64,000 bases of DNA from Bowmanella dokdonensis. GTDB taxonomy: Bacteria; Pseudomonadota; Gammaproteobacteria; Enterobacterales; Alteromonadaceae. Shown here one piece after another: positions 39,112 to 47,522 of the stretch. The notes under the pieces are model-generated. The model saw nothing but the letters and a program-made list of their open reading frames with translations, made no database searches and had not been told where the DNA came from. The DNA lies in contig NZ_JAFKCV010000003.1 in assembly GCF_017254865.1 (NCBI RefSeq), positions 310,001 through 374,000 on the forward strand, given 5' to 3'. The translations under genes were made by a program, and so were the position numbers. Within the stretch, counting starts at the first letter, position 1. Each line of letters begins with the position of its first letter.

Positions 39112-39630
39112 CTAGAATACGCTCTCACCGATACTGATGACATCGCCGGGCATGACCATGGTGTCGCCCCTGGCCTTAATCTCTTTACCCTCGCGCAGGA
39201 TCAACCAGCTGTCTTTTGATGCTCGGTCAGTCAGACCTCCCGAGATGGCGATGGCCTGCTCAACATTCAGATCAAACAGAAACTCATGGCGCCCTGCATC
39301 CTTGACCGCCCCTTTGATATAGATGGGCCGGTAAGTTTCAATGGTGACTGTCACGGCAGGATTGACCAGATAACCGTCCAACAGCGCCGCTTCAAGCTCT
39401 TCGGCCAGTTTCCTTGGTGATTTGTCCAGCGCCCTGATATCCCCCAGCAAAGGAAAGCGGATCAGGCCGGACTGGGCGACCTGAGCCCTGACCGATAACT
39501 CGGGCTCGTTGAAAACACTGATGGATATGCTGTCTCCGGCCCCTATCTGATATCTGTCGTCGTTGGCAGACAAAGTCAGTGGCGCGATCAGTGGCAGCCA
39601 GGCCACCAGGGTCAGAATCCGTATCGCCAT
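39112..39630 (-). CDS. Short polysaccharide export (OPX, Wza-like) protein
   Basis: A 172-residue periplasmic protein with a signal peptide (ending near TLSAND), a poly-export domain (YQIGAGDSISISVFNEPEL to VTIETYRPIYI, each part within 25-120) and one SLBB domain. There is no lipobox Cys and no C-terminal amphipathic helix, so it cannot form the Wza-type outer-membrane alpha-barrel. It overlaps the upstream outer-membrane barrel gene by 19 bp, which suggests the two proteins build one export channel. Confidence 0.85.
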   Translation of the reverse strand: MAIRILTLVAWLPLIAPLTLSANDDRYQIGAGDSISISVFNEPELSVRAQVAQSGLIRFPLLGDIRALDKSPRKLAEELEAALLDGYLVNPAVTVTIETYRPIYIKGAVKDAGRHEFLFDLNVEQAIAISGGLTDRASKDSWLILREGKEIKARGDTMVMPGDVISIGESVF

Positions 39631-40787
39631 ACCAGACCTATCTTGTTTTGCTCACGATTGATGGAATTGCTCAGCAGCTCAGTTTCGTTGCGGGAAACAG
39701 ATAGGGTGAGCCAGCTATGCTGCCTGAGCGTCAGCCTCAACCACAAATCAGCTTGCCGCTGTGAAAGTGTACGGATTTGCAGTGGTTCCAGATAGCGTGT
39801 ATCGGTGCGGACCAGTTCAAATCCCCATTGCCACTGTTCACCGAAGTGATATTCACTGCGTAGTGCCCATTTTCGTAGTCGGGAGTCGCTGGCCAGTTCG
39901 CTGTCACCGGCGATGGAATCCTGCAGAGCCTCCAGGCTCAATTGCCAGTGCTGCATGGGTTGGTAACCTAGTTCGACCTGCCAGGAGGAACCGGTATGAG
40001 CGGAGGCCTGCACCGTTTCTCTGCGGTAGGCTCCAAGCAGAGCCCGGATGGAAGTCAGGCCTGAAACCTGCCACTGCATGCCCACCAGCGCGCGTGCTTT
40101 TTCGCTGTCGCCCCTACGGGGGGACAGGTAGTCATCCTGCTGGTATTCGAGCAGAGCAACAAAATGTGTAGCCCTGGAGAGACGAAAGACAAGGTTGCTG
40201 GCCAGAGTCGACTGATCAACTTCGAACAGGGGGGCATAAGTGTTGGGCGAGTCATACCTCACTCTTTCCTGGCTGAGGTCCAGGCTGAGGCGTCTTTTAC
40301 CTGCCTCGTGACCATAGATGGCGCTTATTCTGGCGCTGCCCTGTTGGCGGGTATCCTGCGCCAGGACGTCATGTCTGAGCCTGGATAGCCCTGTGCCTGG
40401 CATTTGCTCCTCGCTGGTGTATGTCAGCGCTGTCTCCAACGCCCAGGCATCACTCAGATACAACCTGAACAACAGCTCAGCGTTGGCGGACAGGTTATCT
40501 TTGTCTTTCAGTATGTCCACCGGAGGATCTTCCCAGCGCAGGTATTCTGCACGGTAGGCCAATTTCATCCACAAGGCGTCGGCACCTGTGACCAACTGCC
40601 CATTGGCTTTGAGCCCACCTCCCCACGTGGAGTGCTCTTTCATCAGGGTAGGGTTGAGGTTGTCCAGGGCGAATACCTGCGGCTGTAAGATCAGCTTTTC
40701 TGTATCTTTGTCGAAAGGGTCATAGCTTTGTCCGTAACCTGCCAGGGGTAGCAGGAGACATAGTGCGCCTGTCAGTGCTTTTTGCAT
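39612..40787 (-). CDS. Outer-membrane beta-barrel protein of the polysaccharide locus
   Basis: A 391-residue protein with a signal peptide (ending near GYGQS) and many alternating amphipathic strands ending in the barrel signal LVWRYGF. It resembles EpsL/BBP2-type barrels found in exopolysaccharide loci. Roughly 16-18 strands would fit. Its place directly before the short OPX gene suggests it is the outer-membrane pore for the polymer. Confidence 0.72.
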   Translation of the reverse strand: MQKALTGALCLLLPLAGYGQSYDPFDKDTEKLILQPQVFALDNLNPTLMKEHSTWGGGLKANGQLVTGADALWMKLAYRAEYLRWEDPPVDILKDKDNLSANAELLFRLYLSDAWALETALTYTSEEQMPGTGLSRLRHDVLAQDTRQQGSARISAIYGHEAGKRRLSLDLSQERVRYDSPNTYAPLFEVDQSTLASNLVFRLSRATHFVALLEYQQDDYLSPRRGDSEKARALVGMQWQVSGLTSIRALLGAYRRETVQASAHTGSSWQVELGYQPMQHWQLSLEALQDSIAGDSELASDSRLRKWALRSEYHFGEQWQWGFELVRTDTRYLEPLQIRTLSQRQADLWLRLTLRQHSWLTLSVSRNETELLSNSINREQNKIGLVWRYGF

Positions 40788-40794
40788 GGAATCA

Positions 40795-42735
40795 TCAACT
40801 CAAGTTTTGCAAGGGATGCCAGACAGAGGCAAAGTTGTCTGTACCTGTCAGCCTGTGATCCCGCTGTGTTTGCTCGTGTGACCGCTCCGGCTGGTAACAC
40901 AAGGGCGCTTCGAGAAGCACCTTCAATGCCAGTTGCTCGTCCTGGTTTTCCACCGCCCTGCGCAAGCCTTCCAATAGTATGTCGAAGTCTGACTTGTCCA
41001 GTCGCGCTTCGTCCTCGCTCATGATCCTCGGATGCCTTGTCTGGCGACAGGAACCGCTGATGAGGAGTTCTTCATAGAGTTTTTCGCCGGGGCGAAGACC
41101 GGTATACCTGACCTCTATGTCACCCTCTGGATGCTGTTCATCTTTTAGGCTATAGCCCATCAGGTGTGCCATCTTGTGGGCCAGATCCAGAATACGCACC
41201 GGTTCCCCCATATCCAGCACGAAGACTTCGCCTTTCTCACCCAGAGTGCCTGCCTGGATTACCAATTGGGCGGCCTCGGGAATGGTCATAAAATAGCGCA
41301 CCACTTCAGGATGGGTAATGGTCAGGGGACCCCCAGCCTTAATCTGGCGACTGAACAGGGGCACCACCGAACCTGAGGATCCCAGCACATTGCCGAACCT
41401 GACAATAGCGAAGCGGGTCCTGCCGGGAATATCCTGCATGGCCTGCACACAGAGCTCTGCCAGTCGCTTGCTGGCGCCCATTACATTAGTGGGTCTGACC
41501 GCTTTGTCGGTGGACACCAGGACGAATTTCCCCACCTGGCACAGCGATGCCACCTTGACCAGGTTGGCCGTTCCCAGCACGTTATTGCTGATCCCTGCGA
41601 GGATGTTCTTTTCCACCATGGGTACATGCTTGTAGGCCGCTGCGTGGTATAGGGTATGGATATGTTGTTGGCGGATTAGGTGATAGATCCGCTGTTCATC
41701 GCGGATATCTGTCAGGGCGCTGATCAGTTCCAGGTGGGGAAACTGCCGGCTCAGTTCGGCTTCAACCTGGTACAGGTTAAATTCACAGGCTTCCAGCAGA
41801 GTCAGGCTGCGCGGGCTTTGCGCGGCTATCTGACGGCATAGCTCGCTGCCGATGGAACCGCCGGCCCCTGTTACCAATACATTCTTGCCACGGATATCCT
41901 CGCTGATCAGTTCAGTCACAGGAGGAACTGGCTCGCGGCCCAACAGCTCTTCTATGCGGATTTCCCGCAACTGGTTGATTTTGCTTTGACCGTACAGCAG
42001 ATCCTTCATATCCGGCACACTGAGCAGTTCAATGGCATAGGGTTCCAGCAGTTTCAACAAATCCCGGCGCTGGCTGGCATTACGGTCATTGACCGCCAGC
42101 AGTATCTTGTTGACCCGGTAGAATGCAATCAGTTTTTCCAGCATGGCAGGGCCATACACTGTCAGTCCCAGGATGGTTTTTCCCTGATGTTCATTTATGT
42201 CGTCTATGAATGCCACAGGCAGCAGGTCTGAGTCCTGGGTCAGCGACTGGGCCAGCGCCCTTCCTGTCTGGCCGGCGCCAAAGATCAGGCATTTTTCCCG
42301 CAGCTTGAAACTTTGTGATTGGGCACTCATCAGGATCAGTACTCTGGGTCCGAGGATGCCGGTGGAAGATAGCACCAGGTAGATAAGCGGGATACTGTCC
42401 GGTACAAAGGCTGCCAGGGGCCATTTGGCGATAAAGAGATAGAGGGCGGCAACAAAATTAATCGCCAGGGCTATCAGGATCGAACGCAGACTCAGGTGCC
42501 GCACCACGTGGTGGTAAAAGCCCACAAACACCAGGGCGAAGAAGTGGAACAGCAGAACCGTCAGAGCCAGGTAGATTTCCTGCTGGCCAAGAGTCTGGGT
42601 CTCGATTCCCAACCGGATCCAGTAACTGCCGGCAAAGGCTGTTACCAGACAGGCACTGTCCCAAACTACCGCAAAGCCGAGTTTGGCCGATGAAGACAGA
42701 TTGAACAGGCGACTGAGCAGCATATTCGAGTTCAT
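40795..42735 (-). CDS. UDP-N-acetylglucosamine 4,6-dehydratase (WbpM/PglF type)
   Basis: A 646-residue membrane-anchored nucleotide-sugar enzyme. About four N-terminal membrane helices and a CoA-binding-like Rossmann domain (FGAGQTGRALAQSL) precede the catalytic SDR domain with GAGGSIGSELCRQI (about 291-304). The active-site region VSTDKAVRPTNVMGASKR has Met in place of the usual Tyr of the YxxxK motif, as in this dehydratase family. It would make the 4-keto-6-deoxy sugar used by the aminotransferase encoded just upstream (4-bp overlap). Confidence 0.9.
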   Translation of the reverse strand: MNSNMLLSRLFNLSSSAKLGFAVVWDSACLVTAFAGSYWIRLGIETQTLGQQEIYLALTVLLFHFFALVFVGFYHHVVRHLSLRSILIALAINFVAALYLFIAKWPLAAFVPDSIPLIYLVLSSTGILGPRVLILMSAQSQSFKLREKCLIFGAGQTGRALAQSLTQDSDLLPVAFIDDINEHQGKTILGLTVYGPAMLEKLIAFYRVNKILLAVNDRNASQRRDLLKLLEPYAIELLSVPDMKDLLYGQSKINQLREIRIEELLGREPVPPVTELISEDIRGKNVLVTGAGGSIGSELCRQIAAQSPRSLTLLEACEFNLYQVEAELSRQFPHLELISALTDIRDEQRIYHLIRQQHIHTLYHAAAYKHVPMVEKNILAGISNNVLGTANLVKVASLCQVGKFVLVSTDKAVRPTNVMGASKRLAELCVQAMQDIPGRTRFAIVRFGNVLGSSGSVVPLFSRQIKAGGPLTITHPEVVRYFMTIPEAAQLVIQAGTLGEKGEVFVLDMGEPVRILDLAHKMAHLMGYSLKDEQHPEGDIEVRYTGLRPGEKLYEELLISGSCRQTRHPRIMSEDEARLDKSDFDILLEGLRRAVENQDEQLALKVLLEAPLCYQPERSHEQTQRDHRLTGTDNFASVWHPLQNLS

Positions 42736-43907
42736 CTGCTAGCCTCCCGCATGACCTGCTCCAGAGTCTCCGTCGTCTTTTTTATTTCTTCGGCTTTAAG
42801 GCTTGGGTGAACCAGAAACATGAGGCTGGTCTCACCCAGTTGACGGGCGTTTTTCAGTCGATTAGCGGGTCTGAAGGAGGTCTGGTCGAATGCCTTTTCA
42901 AGATATACCTCGGAGCAACTACCGCTGAAGCAGGGTACGCCCCGATCATTGATGCTCTGCATGATGCGATCTCGGTGCCAGCCAGGCTGTAACTGGTCCG
43001 GTTCGACGAAGACATAGCACTTGTACCAGGCGTGGGTGACTTGGGCCGGCAGGGACGGGACTCTTAACCCCGACAGTTGCCTGGCTGCATCGAGTATCTG
43101 CCGGGCATTCTGTTCGCGCCGTTGCTGCCAGTGAGGCATCTTCGTTAACTGCACTCGGCCAATCGCCGCCTGCATCTCAGTCATGCGCCAGTTTGTACCA
43201 AACGACTCATGCAGCCACCTGAAACCCTGCGGATGGGCCCTTTCATAGACTGCCTGGTAGGACTTACCATGGTCTTTGAACTCCCAGGCCTGGCGCCATA
43301 GATCCTTTGAATTGGTGGTGACCATGCCGCCTTCGCCGCCTGTGGTCATGATCTTGTCCTGACAGAATGACCAGGCTGACAGATGACCGAAGCTGCCAAC
43401 CGGCTGACCGGCTACTCTGGCTCCATGGGCCTGGGCGCAATCTTCGATAATGATTAGCTTGTGCTCGTTCGCCAGATCCATCAAAGACGGCATATCGCAG
43501 GGCCATCCGGCCAGATGCACACAGAGCACTGCGGCGGTTTTTTCACTGATAAGAGGTCTGACGGTGTCAGCGGTAATATTCTGCGAGTCACGGTCAACAT
43601 CTGCAAACACCGGGGTCAGGCCAGCCAGCACGATGGCTGAAACCGAAGCGAAAAAGGTGCGGGAGGTGACAATGACTTCTGCCCCTTCGGGCAGCGCCAG
43701 GGTTTTGAATATCAGATCCAGAGCCACTGATCCGTTGGCAACGGCGATGGCAAACTCCGCTTCACAGAAGGCAGCAAACTCGTTCTCGAAGGTACGGGTC
43801 TCATTGCCCGTCCAGTAATTTACCCGGTTGGAATCCAATACAGCCAGAACGGACTGTTTTTCCTCCTCACAATAGCAAGGCCAAGGCGAAAAAAGCCCGT
43901 CCAGCAT
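42732..43907 (-). CDS. DegT/DnrJ-family sugar aminotransferase (PglE-like)
   Basis: A 391-residue PLP enzyme transferring an amino group to a 4-keto sugar. Visible are NGSVALDLIFKTL (substrate/cofactor pocket, about 59-71), EDCAQAHGA (about 155-163), and FCQDKIMTTGGEGG with the PLP Lys (about 181-194). With the dehydratase, acetyltransferase and sugar transferase beside it, it probably makes UDP-4-amino-4,6-dideoxy-GlcNAc. Confidence 0.87.
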   Translation of the reverse strand: MLDGLFSPWPCYCEEEKQSVLAVLDSNRVNYWTGNETRTFENEFAAFCEAEFAIAVANGSVALDLIFKTLALPEGAEVIVTSRTFFASVSAIVLAGLTPVFADVDRDSQNITADTVRPLISEKTAAVLCVHLAGWPCDMPSLMDLANEHKLIIIEDCAQAHGARVAGQPVGSFGHLSAWSFCQDKIMTTGGEGGMVTTNSKDLWRQAWEFKDHGKSYQAVYERAHPQGFRWLHESFGTNWRMTEMQAAIGRVQLTKMPHWQQRREQNARQILDAARQLSGLRVPSLPAQVTHAWYKCYVFVEPDQLQPGWHRDRIMQSINDRGVPCFSGSCSEVYLEKAFDQTSFRPANRLKNARQLGETSLMFLVHPSLKAEEIKKTTETLEQVMREASR

Positions 43908-43974
43908 TAGCGCATCCCCATCACATCATGTGAATTATTTTTTTAGTTATATGAGGTTTTATGGTTCTGCAGAG

Positions 43975-44604
43975 TCAGCAATCCCGCTGTTTTATGACTC
44001 TTGCCGGCACACCCACAGCCAACTGATTATTTTTAATATCTTTCAGCACTACGGCGCCCGCACCCGTTTGGACATTCGAACCTATTCTGACTCCCTGTAT
44101 GACATTGGTTCCAATCCCTAGAAAACTGGCTCGCCCAATCTCTACACCACCAGCGATAGAACAGCCAGGAGCAATATGAACAAGGTCACTTACCTTGCAA
44201 TCATGCTCGACTATCGCACCTGTGTTTACAATACAACTTATCCCGAGCGAGGTAAACGGATTTACCGATACATTGGCGCATATAAGAGTACCTTCACCAA
44301 TCTGGGAGTGGCGACTGACCTGGGCCGAGGGATGAATGAGAGTGGCAAGTTTGCATTTAGCTTCTGTAAGAGTCTCTACCCACCGGCCACGAAGATGGTT
44401 GTCACCAATAGCGATAAAAAACCGGGTCTGACTTCCAGCATATTGACTATAGGTGTCAGGCCGGCCAATCACAGGCCATGGATAGTGTTGCAGATGTGCC
44501 TGTTGCTCATCGAGAAAGTGGATTTGGCTGAACTGTGTCATCAGTTCTGCGCACTCGGCGACCACTTTTCCATGGCCGCCAGCCCCTATAATGACAAGCT
44601 GCAT
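43975..44604 (-). CDS. NeuD/PglD-family sugar O/N-acetyltransferase
   Basis: A 209-residue left-handed beta-helix acetyltransferase. It begins with IGAGGHGKVVAECA (about 4-17, the PglB-type Rossmann N-domain) and carries hexapeptide repeats with the catalytic His in VNTGAIVEHDCKV and the end PAGVPARV-like segment GVPARVIKQ. It would acetylate the 4-amino sugar. The ATG at 44602-44604 has GGAGG upstream. It starts one base after the preceding sugar-transferase stop. Confidence 0.87.
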   Translation of the reverse strand: MQLVIIGAGGHGKVVAECAELMTQFSQIHFLDEQQAHLQHYPWPVIGRPDTYSQYAGSQTRFFIAIGDNHLRGRWVETLTEAKCKLATLIHPSAQVSRHSQIGEGTLICANVSVNPFTSLGISCIVNTGAIVEHDCKVSDLVHIAPGCSIAGGVEIGRASFLGIGTNVIQGVRIGSNVQTGAGAVVLKDIKNNQLAVGVPARVIKQRDC

Positions 44605-44605
44605 G

Positions 44606-45199
44606 CTAATTATCCTCCGAGCCTGAAAATTTCTCTGTAGTTTCCTGGTCCTGGCCAATGCCTTCTTTTTTCAGCACCTTGACCAGAGTCAGCAGCAGAA
44701 TACGGATATCCAGCCACAAACTTTGGTGGTTTACATACCATACATCCAGTTTAAATTTTTCAGACCAGCTCAGGGCATTTCGGCCATTGACCTGCGCCCA
44801 ACCTGTGATGCCCGGGCGTACTTCGTGTCTTCTCTTTTGCTGTTCATCATAGTGGGGCAGGTATTCAGGCAACAAAGGGCGAGGGCCCACCAGGCTCATT
44901 TCCCCTTTGAGTACATTCCACAATTCCGGTAATTCGTCCAGGCTGCTGGCGCGTAGAAACCGTCCAAATCTGGTTAGCCTGAGGGGATCCGCAAGCAGAT
45001 TACCTGCTACATCTTTACTGTTATCCATACTGCGGAATTTAATCATCTTAAACAACTTGCCGTGTAATCCCGGCCGGTGCTGGACAAAGAAGACAGGAGA
45101 GCCGAGTTTCCACCTGATCAGCAGTGCCAGCGCCATCAGCGCCGGACTTAACAGCACCAGTCCAAGGCCAGCTCCAAGAATATCCATCAGTCGTTTCAT
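44606..45199 (-). CDS. Initiating phosphoglycosyl transferase (PglC/WcaJ-type)
   Basis: A 197-residue monotopic enzyme that moves a sugar-1-phosphate to undecaprenyl phosphate, starting each repeat unit. A re-entrant N-terminal hydrophobic helix (about 7-29) precedes KMIKFRSM, then the catalytic Asp-Glu pair in SSLDELPELWNVLKGEMSLVGPRP (each part within 85-110), and PGITGWAQVNGR. This short form without extra helices is PglC-like, so the primed sugar is plausibly di-N-acetylbacillosamine. Confidence 0.92.
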   Translation of the reverse strand: MKRLMDILGAGLGLVLLSPALMALALLIRWKLGSPVFFVQHRPGLHGKLFKMIKFRSMDNSKDVAGNLLADPLRLTRFGRFLRASSLDELPELWNVLKGEMSLVGPRPLLPEYLPHYDEQQKRRHEVRPGITGWAQVNGRNALSWSEKFKLDVWYVNHQSLWLDIRILLLTLVKVLKKEGIGQDQETTEKFSGSEDN

Positions 45200-46356
45200 T
45201 ACAGCCTTCGCCCTTCTTGAACCTGGCTAAGTATCTGCCGGTAGAACTGATTGACATCTGAGGCGTTGCGTCTGACATCCATCAGTTCACTGGCTCTGGC
45301 GTAACCCTGCTCCACTATATGAACTCTTTGTGCGGGCTGCTGCCAGGCCTGGATGATCTTCTCTGCCAGGGAAGGGGCGTCTCGAGGCTGGCAGAGCCAT
45401 CCTGTTTGCCCATTCAGAATCAGATCCGGAAAGCCACCCACATTCGTGGTGACCGTCGGTACCCTGGCAAGCAGAGATTCGACAGCGCCACCGACATTTT
45501 CTGAATGGGACGGATGAACAGCCAAATCAATCTGACGGTACAGGGCACCGATGTCCGTCCTGGTGCCGAGAAAGATCGCCGCACCGCCGACCTTTTGTCG
45601 GGCATAAGCCCTGACTTTATCGAAGTAATTGTCAGCTCCGGCCCAGGGACCGCCGACAAAGACGCAGCGGGCTGTGGGGTATCGGCGCCTGATCAGGACC
45701 AGGGCGTCAATTAGGTCCTCATGACCTTTCAGGCCGCGGGTCTGGCCCAGGTATCGCTTGGGGGCATAAAAATAGGCCACCATACCGATCAGTAAGTCTT
45801 TCTCGGTCATGCCCAATGTTTGTTTTAGTTTTGGTGTTGAACCTGAATCATCGGCAAACAGGGCGGGCTGAGTCCCGTAATACGCCAGTCCCAGCCTCCG
45901 TTCGTCAATCCCCTCTTGGCGGTAGCAGTTGCGGGTCCACTGACAGGACGCGAGCCAATGATCATGCTGATTGGCACTGATCAGTTCAAGACGGCGAAAC
46001 AGTGGGTGTTCAAGGTGCAGCGGACCGGGTACCTGAAAGACTCTTGGTATGGGCATGTCCCGCAGTGCCAGGCGCATCAGCAGGCTGCTGGTAACGAAGT
46101 GACTGTGGATCAGATCAGGTTGGATCATGGTGACGAGGCGGCGCAACTGGCGACATCTTTGCAACAGACGAGTTGGGTGCAGGCTTACGCCTGGCTGCAT
46201 ATGATGTACCTTGATATCGGCCTGAATATACTGCTCAAGCATGGGCCCCTGAGGTAACGCCACATGCACCTCGACACCCAATGCAATCAGCTCACGCATC
46301 TGGCTTAGCGCCCATTTTGCTCCCACGGCTGTCTTAACCAGGTGTAATACTCTCAT
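45199..46356 (-). CDS. Glycosyltransferase family 4
   Basis: A 385-residue GT-B cytoplasmic glycosyltransferase adding a sugar to the lipid-linked repeat unit. The N-domain begins MRVLHLVKTAVGAKWALSQM, and the C-terminal nucleotide-sugar region has HPSHSENVGGAVESLLARVP, containing the E(x7)E-type motif, and GGFPDLI. Donor and acceptor are not predictable. Its stop and the next start overlap by one base. Confidence 0.87.
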   Translation of the reverse strand: MRVLHLVKTAVGAKWALSQMRELIALGVEVHVALPQGPMLEQYIQADIKVHHMQPGVSLHPTRLLQRCRQLRRLVTMIQPDLIHSHFVTSSLLMRLALRDMPIPRVFQVPGPLHLEHPLFRRLELISANQHDHWLASCQWTRNCYRQEGIDERRLGLAYYGTQPALFADDSGSTPKLKQTLGMTEKDLLIGMVAYFYAPKRYLGQTRGLKGHEDLIDALVLIRRRYPTARCVFVGGPWAGADNYFDKVRAYARQKVGGAAIFLGTRTDIGALYRQIDLAVHPSHSENVGGAVESLLARVPTVTTNVGGFPDLILNGQTGWLCQPRDAPSLAEKIIQAWQQPAQRVHIVEQGYARASELMDVRRNASDVNQFYRQILSQVQEGRRL

Positions 46357-47519
46357 TGTTTAACCCATCGCTGTGAAACAGCCTGATAGAATTCGCTCCT
46401 GATGCCGGCCAGCGTATCGCGCTGGTAGCATTTGGATACCTGAAGGTTGCGCTTTGAGGCATTGGTCAGCCTATGGCAGTCATCGGCCATTGAAGCAATT
46501 TTTTCTGCCAGCGCCAGACAATCATTGACTGGCACCAAATCCCTTGTGGGCAACAACTCGGGTATGCCTCCCACACTGGTGCCGAGAGCCGGCAATGCAT
46601 GAGCCATGGCTTCGATCAGGGCCCGGGGTAGACCTTCAGTGCGCGAAGGCATGACAAATAACTCAGCCTGTTGGAAATAGGGACGCATCTGTGCCTGGCT
46701 GAGCTCGCCGGTAAATTGCACCTGCCGACCAATTCCCAGCTCTCCGGCCAGTTTTTTCATTGTATCAAGCAGGTTGCCGCCGCCAATCATTACCAGTTGG
46801 TAACCTTTGTCCCTGGAGAGTAGTTGTTGCATCGCACTGAGCATCAGATCCTGGCCCTTGTATAGCTGATTGAAGGAGCCGACAAACAGCAAATGCCTGG
46901 CGGGGCCGGCATAATGCCTGGGCGTGGTGGCGACCCACTCCGGGCTTAGTTCAATGCTGGAACAGGCGACCTGGACTGCCTCTTCAACTGCTGGATAACG
47001 ACATTGTAGATAGTCCCGCGTTACATAACTGACACCTACAGCCTGCCTGGCCATCCGACGCAGTTGCCAGGCACTGAAAGATTTAAGCAGCCGGGCCGTT
47101 ATGGGGCGGGTAATGCCAGCGTCAAACACATCGGCCGGATCCCCCACTACCTCAAGTGCGAAACGATGTTTTGGTTTCAATAGCCAGGCCAATACGGCTG
47201 TTTGCGACGGAACCCGGTATATAATACAGTCCCTGCTTTCCAGTGAGGTGCGAAGGGTAGTGGTCAGCTCAGGCAATTTTTTCAGCATTGCTGATAACCC
47301 TACATAATAAGGCAAAGCAATCATTTGTACCTGTGGGCCGGTCACTTTTTGCCAGTCTGGCTCTGCTGCGTCAACCGGTTTGACCCTGGCAAGAACAGCC
47401 ACCTCAGTGAATACCGTCAGATAGCGTTGCCAGAACCCATAGGCAAAGGCACTGGACGTCCAGATCTGGCCATCCGGGGTGCCCAGGAAGCGGAACTCGC
47501 AACTGACAATGACACGCAT
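46353..47519 (-). CDS. Glycosyltransferase family 4
   Basis: A 388-residue GT-B enzyme. The N-domain opens MRVIVSCEFRFLGTPDGQIW, and the C-domain has LFVGSFNQLYKGQDLML (about 180-200 range), PSRTEGLPRALIEAMAHALP with the EX7E motif, and VGGIPELL. It overlaps the downstream glycosyltransferase by 4 bp and starts 3 bp after the polymerase stop. Specificity is unknown. Confidence 0.87.
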   Translation of the reverse strand: MRVIVSCEFRFLGTPDGQIWTSSAFAYGFWQRYLTVFTEVAVLARVKPVDAAEPDWQKVTGPQVQMIALPYYVGLSAMLKKLPELTTTLRTSLESRDCIIYRVPSQTAVLAWLLKPKHRFALEVVGDPADVFDAGITRPITARLLKSFSAWQLRRMARQAVGVSYVTRDYLQCRYPAVEEAVQVACSSIELSPEWVATTPRHYAGPARHLLFVGSFNQLYKGQDLMLSAMQQLLSRDKGYQLVMIGGGNLLDTMKKLAGELGIGRQVQFTGELSQAQMRPYFQQAELFVMPSRTEGLPRALIEAMAHALPALGTSVGGIPELLPTRDLVPVNDCLALAEKIASMADDCHRLTNASKRNLQVSKCYQRDTLAGIRSEFYQAVSQRWVKQ

Positions 47520-47522
47520 GGG

